Source: Alphaproteobacteria bacterium | GTDB lineage: Bacteria; Pseudomonadota; Alphaproteobacteria; UBA2136; UBA6156 | Direction of reading: 5' to 3' | Assembly: GCA_027489415.1 (NCBI GenBank) | Contig: JAIXZU010000036.1 | Location: 1-7,729 of the forward strand | DNA length: 7,729 nucleotides | Shown here: one piece after another, positions 4,485 through 7,729 of the stretch | How the letters are laid out: each line of letters starts with the position of its first letter | How positions within the stretch are numbered: the stretch's first letter is position 1 | The notes under the pieces: model-generated | Databases searched by the model: none | The model's input: only the letters and a program-made list of their open reading frames with translations | What the model was told of the DNA's origin: nothing | Program-made: the position numbers and the translations under genes

Positions 4485-5377
4485 GCCCGACTCGCCTCCG
4501 GCGCTTTGGGATGATCCTTCAACAACTTCTCCCACGCCATCTTCGCCTTGGGGTATTCCTTCATCTGTTCCAGCGCCACACCCATCTTGAAGAGGTTGGC
4601 CGTCACTTTGCTACCCTTGGGGAAGGCTTTCAGCCCTTCCAGAAACTTTCCCGCCGCCGCCCTTGGGTTGTTTTGCACAAGGTACACCTCTCCCAGCCAG
4701 TAATAGGCGTTGTCAGCCAACGGGTCTTTGGAATGCCGCTTCAGGAATTCCTCAAACCACAGCTGCGCATTCTTATAGTCTGTGGCCGTCAGGTACGCAT
4801 ATGCTTTGTTATAGTGGTCACTGGCCGTCATATCAGCAGGAATAGCCGCAGTGGCAGGCTTGGCCACGGGCGCGGTTGGGCTTGCCGCCGCAGGGGCAGC
4901 CGCAGGCACGGCAGCAGGGGCACTGGGGGAAGCCGCCACAGCCACCGCAGGCACGGCCGCAGGCGCTCCCGCCACCACTTCACCCGCAGGCACACCACCT
5001 TGCTTTTCAATCACGGTGTCCACACGGGCCTCAAGGTCACCAAGGCGCATATCAACATCTTTGCTGAAATCATAGAAACGCTTGGCCAGCCTCTCAATCG
5101 CCTGCAAGGTACGGTCCTGCCCACCCCGTAATTCGGAGGACTCTCTCTCAATCTCTTCCATCCGCCGGTCAAGGTCACCAGCTGTAAACGCCGCACCACT
5201 CACACCAGTCAGGGGGGCGGCCGTTGTACGTCTAGCCTCTGCCGCACTCAACCGGCTTTCAATGGCATCAAGGCGGCTAACTAAGCTGCTGGCATCAACA
5301 GTTACGGCCTGTGCCCAGCTGTTGGCCATCAAACCCATGCCGCAGGTAACAATGGCACTGAAAATATAGCGGTTCAT
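4451..5377 (-). CDS. cpoB: CpoB (YbgF), Tol-Pal-associated periplasmic TPR protein
   Basis: The 308-residue protein has a signal peptide (MNRYIFSAIVTCGMGLMANSWAQA, cleavage after residue 24), a coiled-coil region in two parts (about 29-50 and 68-123), an Ala/Pro linker (about 129-182) and three tetratricopeptide repeats (about 185-292) containing the YxxAYAYLTATDYKNAQLWFEEFL and NAYYWLGEVYLVQNNPRAA signatures. This is the standard layout of CpoB/YbgF, which in known bacteria coordinates peptidoglycan synthesis with Tol-Pal-driven outer-membrane constriction in the periplasm. The start is ATG 5377, with AAGAG seven bases upstream; a TTG two codons earlier is less likely. A promoter lies just upstream and a terminator separates it from pal, so it can be expressed alone. 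Its last codons form half of a 21-bp inverted repeat. Confidence 0.93.
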   Translation of the reverse strand: MNRYIFSAIVTCGMGLMANSWAQAVTVDASSLVSRLDAIESRLSAAEARRTTAAPLTGVSGAAFTAGDLDRRMEEIERESSELRGGQDRTLQAIERLAKRFYDFSKDVDMRLGDLEARVDTVIEKQGGVPAGEVVAGAPAAVPAVAVAASPSAPAAVPAAAPAAASPTAPVAKPATAAIPADMTASDHYNKAYAYLTATDYKNAQLWFEEFLKRHSKDPLADNAYYWLGEVYLVQNNPRAAAGKFLEGLKAFPKGSKVTANLFKMGVALEQMKEYPKAKMAWEKLLKDHPKAPEASRAKDKLIQLKAG

Positions 5378-5409
5378 GGGCAACTCTTTTCTTAGTTTCG
5401 TTTGAGGTT

Positions 5410-5437
5410 AGTTTAGCGGGAATCAGCCATTTGTCAA
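5410..5437 (-). promoter_or_regulatory. Predicted cpoB promoter
   Basis: On the minus strand TTGACA (plus-strand 5432-5437, a perfect -35) is followed by a 16-bp spacer and TAAACT (5410-5415, 4 of 6 to TATAAT). The start would fall near 5403, about 25 bases before the ATG. It lies between the pal terminator and cpoB, as expected for a separate unit. Confidence 0.65.
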
Positions 5438-5460
5438 AGCGTGTGCCCAACACCTCCGCA

Positions 5461-5489
5461 AAAGGAAAACAGCGCCCATGGGGCGCTGT
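5461..5489 (-). terminator. Rho-independent terminator of pal
   Basis: A perfect 9-bp stem ACAGCGCCC/GGGCGCTGT (5469-5477 and 5481-5489) with a three-base loop is followed on the minus strand by TTTCCTTT. It begins about 35 bp past the pal stop and carries the same GGGCGC core as two other terminators here. Confidence 0.85.
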
Positions 5490-5523
5490 CTTCAAGCAGG
5501 CATCGGCCTACCAGTCACAGGGA

Positions 5524-6057
5524 CTAGTGGAGAACGATGACACCGCGACGGTTCTTAGCCCAGGAGGCTTCGTCGTGGCCGTCAACAGCCGGACGCTCTT
5601 TACCGTAGCTGATGGTGGTCAGCTGTTCGGCGGTCAGGCCGGTACCGATGAGGTACTTCTTCATGGAAACCGCACGACGGTCACCGAGGGCCAGGTTGTA
5701 CTCACGGGTACCGCGCTCGTCGGCGTGGCCTTCGAGGGTTACACCCTTAACGCCGTTGTTCTTGGCGAATTCGCTGAACTTGTTCAGGGTGCCTTCGGCG
5801 TCGGAGCGGATAGCAGCGCTGTCGTAGTCGAAGTAAACCTTGTCAAAGCCGCCGGCTACGAACTCGGAGTCGAACTTGCTCTTAACATCGGCGCTGTTCG
5901 GCATGTTGCCGCCTTTGCCGTTAGCGTAGGCGCCTTCACCGTACTTGCTGCCGTTGGCCACGGGGGCAACGTCCAGGTCGGGGCTCTTCAGGCAGGAGCA
6001 ACCAGCAAGCGCTGCTACAACTGCGAGGAGGCCTGCTTTCATCGGGAGCTTGGTCAT
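5524..6057 (-). CDS. pal: Pal, peptidoglycan-associated outer-membrane lipoprotein
   Basis: The 177-residue protein has a lipoprotein signal with lipobox LAGC (17-20), so Cys20 would be lipidated. The next residue is Ser, not Asp, which favours outer-membrane sorting. The OmpA-like peptidoglycan-binding domain fills the second half: VYFDYDSAAIRSDA (74-87) and GHADERGTREYNLALGDRRA (110-129), with Asp113 and Arg128 at the positions that contact diaminopimelate in this family, then KNRRGVIV near the end. Pal anchors the outer membrane to peptidoglycan and works with TolB and TolQRA. The start at 6057 is chosen because GAGG lies eight bases upstream; the longer frame to 6078 only adds the Shine-Dalgarno region. 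Codons look selected for high expression, and its strand skew is opposite to that of neighbouring genes. tolB is not next to it. Confidence 0.95.
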   Translation of the reverse strand: MTKLPMKAGLLAVVAALAGCSCLKSPDLDVAPVANGSKYGEGAYANGKGGNMPNSADVKSKFDSEFVAGGFDKVYFDYDSAAIRSDAEGTLNKFSEFAKNNGVKGVTLEGHADERGTREYNLALGDRRAVSMKKYLIGTGLTAEQLTTISYGKERPAVDGHDEASWAKNRRGVIVLH

Positions 6058-6209
6058 AATAATGTCCTCTCGTCTCATTTTATTTAGTTAATTTCGCTGT
6101 CAGTACTAGTACCCTACAACCATAAGGTATCGGCACCTTAAGCACGCCGTTTCGGTTACGCAAGCAAAATTCACAAGTTCTTGTGTTTAATGCCGTACCG
6201 TTGCAACTA
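6058..6209 (-). promoter_or_regulatory. Long pal leader with three palindromes
   Basis: From the predicted start near 6203 to the ATG is about 145 bases. The stretch holds CACAAG-TT-CTTGTG (6172-6185), TAAGGT-ATCGGC-ACCTTA (6123-6140) and the 10-bp palindrome GTACTAGTAC (6103-6112), plus the Shine-Dalgarno GAGG at the end. The palindromes could be operator sites or leader hairpins; none has a T-run. Confidence 0.4.
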
Positions 6210-6238
6210 GTTATAAGGCCCCAGTGTTCCGCTTGCAA
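6210..6238 (-). promoter_or_regulatory. Predicted pal promoter
   Basis: On the minus strand TTGCAA (plus-strand 6233-6238, 4 of 6 to TTGACA), an exact 17-bp spacer and TATAAC (6210-6215, 5 of 6 to TATAAT). It lies downstream of the icd terminator and upstream of pal on the same strand. A second TTGCAA at 6201-6206 has no matched -10 element. Confidence 0.6.
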
Positions 6239-6397
6239 CTCATGATGATGCACAATGGTGCGGAATCCCTATGCATATCATGTCGTTTATGCATCACTTT
6301 AAGCTTCCCGTAAGGTTTTAGGGCCACAAATTCAACAACTCACCGAAAATCCGCCAAATCTCCCTCCCCTCCCCCCGCAACTTATCCCCAGCTCCAC
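6239..6397. other. Non-coding spacer between the icd terminator and the pal promoter
   Basis: I find no gene, RNA gene or clear signal here. It contains two ATGCAT palindromes (about 6271 and 6290) and a pyrimidine-rich run at about 6358-6377. Together with the pal leader it makes a gene-free stretch of nearly 400 bases. Confidence 0.5.
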
Positions 6398-6419
6398 AAA
6401 AAAGGGCGCCGCAGCGCCC
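6398..6419 (-). terminator. Rho-independent terminator of icd
   Basis: On the minus strand GGGCGC (6414-6419) pairs with GCGCCC (6404-6409) around a 4-base loop and is followed by six T (AAAAAA at 6398-6403). It lies about 30 bp after the icd stop. Confidence 0.87.
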
Positions 6420-6433
6420 AATCTAAAAGTCCG

Positions 6434-6448
6434 GCAGCCGCAGGCTGC
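6434..6448 (-). other. Small hairpin just after the icd stop
   Basis: GCAGCC/GGCTGC (6434-6439 and 6443-6448) with a three-base loop begins one base after the TAA. It has no T-run and precedes the true terminator by 15 bp, so it may protect the 3' end of the mRNA. Confidence 0.45.
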
Positions 6449-6449
6449 G

Positions 6450-7729
6450 TTACTCCACGGACCTAGCAGCAAACCCCGGCACATGGTCAAACGTATAAAG
6501 GTTCTCTACCTTCACCCAATCCATCCCCAGCGCTTCAAGGTTATTCAGAATGACACGGATGTCCTCATTCTTCACTTCGCCTTCAGTGCCGGTAAAGCGG
6601 CAGGCCCACAGGTCGGTCACGGCTGCCACTTCGGCACGCTGCTCGGGGTTTTGGGGGTTGAACATCTCCATGCCGCGGCTGCTCACAAACTCCAGCGGCA
6701 AGCGGGAAGTACCGCACTGGGTCAGCTTGGCACCAAGGCTGGCCACATCGTCGCTGTCAAAGTCAATAAACACGTCAACACCGGTCAACCGCTTGGTACG
6801 GATGCTCTGGGTCGTATCCTCCGCACGCGGAAGCTTCACCGGCTTGCCGCTGCCACTGGCAAAGGGCGTCAGGCTCTTGGGCCCCTTCCCTAGGTTGCGT
6901 ACCACAGCCTCGGCAAACTGCATGGTGGTAAGCGCCTTGCTCTTGTCCTTGGCAATGTCACTGGTGTGCTCACCGTTTTCCAGCGTGTACAGTAAGGCAT
7001 TCCCAATCTTAGCCGCGCATTCGCTTTGGCCAATATGGTAAAGCATCAGCACGGCGGCGTTCATCAGGCCGGAAGGGTTGGCAATCCCCTTCCCGGCAAT
7101 GTCCGGCGCACTCCCGTGCACGGCTTCAAACATCGCGCAGGCGGTACCAATGTTCATGCTCCCCGCCAGCCCCACACTCCCCGCCACTTGGCAGGCAATG
7201 TCACTCACAATGTCGCCGTACAGGTTCTCGGTCACTACGACGTCGAACTTCTCGGGCGTATCGGCAATCCGCGCCATCCCAATATCAACAATCATGCTCT
7301 CTTTGGTAATCTCGGGGTATTCCTTGCCAATCAGGTTGAACACCTGGTTAAACAACCCGTCGGTCACCTTCATGATGTTGTCCTTCACAAGGCAGGTCAC
7401 CTTCTTGCGGCCGTTGGCGCGGGCGTATTCAAAGGCGTAGCGCACAATCAGCTCGGTGCCGGTGCGGGAAATCAACTTCACCGCGTGGCAGGTGTCGCGG
7501 GTCTGGCGGTACTCAATACCGGCGTACAGGCTCTCTTCGTTTTCACGCACAATCACCATGTCCACAAGGGAGTGCTTGCTTTGCACAAAACCGTCAAAAG
7601 TACGCACGGGGCGCACGTTGGCAAACTGCCCGAACGCCTTACGCATCGTCACGTTCACACTCTTGTAACCACCACCCTGCGGCGTCGTAATCGGCGCTTT
7701 GAAAAGCAGCTTGCTGTTCCGGATGCTTG
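6450..7729 (-). CDS. icd: Isocitrate dehydrogenase, long Rickettsia-like type, predicted NAD-dependent, 5'-truncated
   Basis: The frame runs off the window edge; 425 codons are present (first residues SIRNSKLLFKAPITTPQGGG), and some 60 N-terminal residues are missing compared with the roughly 480-residue relatives I know. The enzyme oxidatively decarboxylates isocitrate to 2-oxoglutarate in the TCA cycle. Substrate contacts are visible: SVNVTMR just after TPQGGGYK (the Ser, Asn and Arg of the E. coli S113/N115/R119 motif), ANVRP, RENEESLYAGIEY and VKDNIMK, with metal-binding aspartates in NLYGDIVSDIA. In HGSAPDIAGKGIANP the three coenzyme positions equal to E. coli K344, Y345 and V351 are Asp, Ile and Ala, the combination known to favour NAD+. 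The last 130 or so residues form the extra C-terminal domain, ending DWVKVENLYTFDHVPGF. A GTG at 7658 falls inside the conserved core and is not the start. Confidence 0.95.
   Translation of the reverse strand, partial: SIRNSKLLFKAPITTPQGGGYKSVNVTMRKAFGQFANVRPVRTFDGFVQSKHSLVDMVIVRENEESLYAGIEYRQTRDTCHAVKLISRTGTELIVRYAFEYARANGRKKVTCLVKDNIMKVTDGLFNQVFNLIGKEYPEITKESMIVDIGMARIADTPEKFDVVVTENLYGDIVSDIACQVAGSVGLAGSMNIGTACAMFEAVHGSAPDIAGKGIANPSGLMNAAVLMLYHIGQSECAAKIGNALLYTLENGEHTSDIAKDKSKALTTMQFAEAVVRNLGKGPKSLTPFASGSGKPVKLPRAEDTTQSIRTKRLTGVDVFIDFDSDDVASLGAKLTQCGTSRLPLEFVSSRGMEMFNPQNPEQRAEVAAVTDLWACRFTGTEGEVKNEDIRVILNNLEALGMDWVKVENLYTFDHVPGFAARSVE

Noticed and set aside
4268..5131. 287-codon open frame on the plus strand opposite cpoB
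   Set aside because: It is the antisense shadow of a confidently identified cpoB and runs through the hairpin cluster; the product is Arg/His-rich with no family features.
5431..6087. 218-codon plus-strand frame opposite pal
   Set aside because: It is the mirror of pal coding sequence. It looks protein-like (Val/Ala-rich) because the pal codons are regular, but it lacks a ribosome site and any known motif.
6239..6397. tRNA or small RNA gene in the icd-pal spacer
   Set aside because: No cloverleaf, T-loop motif (GTTCRA) or CCA-ready acceptor stem could be found on either strand.

Overview
This window looks like chromosomal DNA from a Gram-negative bacterium, most probably an alphaproteobacterium. 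The evidence is a pal - cpoB - tilS series on the minus strand, which is the order usual in alphaproteobacteria, together with an isocitrate dehydrogenase of the long Rickettsia-like type carrying a C-terminal extension. I cannot name a genus. The DNA is fairly G+C-rich, and in most of the window the plus strand has far more C than G.

Plus-strand block (1-1667): a secreted Gly/Asn/Asp/Pro-rich protein, cut at its 5' end, is closed by a strong terminator. A fold-type IV PLP aminotransferase follows. Its ATG is preceded by an array of 7-bp repeats instead of a Shine-Dalgarno site, and the gene ends in its own terminator.

Middle non-coding-rich block (about 1600-2203): a 59-codon minus-strand gene with a perfect AAGGAGG encodes a small single-span membrane protein. 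A consensus-like promoter (TTGACA, 17 bp, TAAAGT) points into it from the opposite strand, and a terminator-like hairpin covers its leader. This resembles a type I toxin-antitoxin arrangement. Upstream of it lie a degenerate tandem duplication, a 9-bp hairpin and a second, degenerate heptamer array.

Minus-strand block (2204-7729, transcribed right to left): icd (cut at its 5' end by the window edge), pal, cpoB, a small proline-rich gene, tilS, and an LpxH-like metallophosphoesterase overlapping tilS by 8 bp. icd, pal and the small gene each end in a hairpin with a GGGCGC/GCGCCC core followed by a U-tract, and cpoB is followed by a different hairpin terminator. pal and cpoB each have a recognisable promoter. 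Pal and CpoB belong to the Tol-Pal envelope constriction machinery. TilS modifies tRNA-Ile. The phosphoesterase may act in lipid A synthesis. Icd is a TCA-cycle enzyme whose residues predict NAD+ use.

The cpoB-tilS junction (4256-4484) is the most structured DNA here: a 21-bp perfect inverted repeat covering the cpoB stop codon, an inverted-repeat element of about 107 bp, and two GAA-loop hairpins, the last of which has a U-tract. I see no tRNA, rRNA, CRISPR array or transposase gene.
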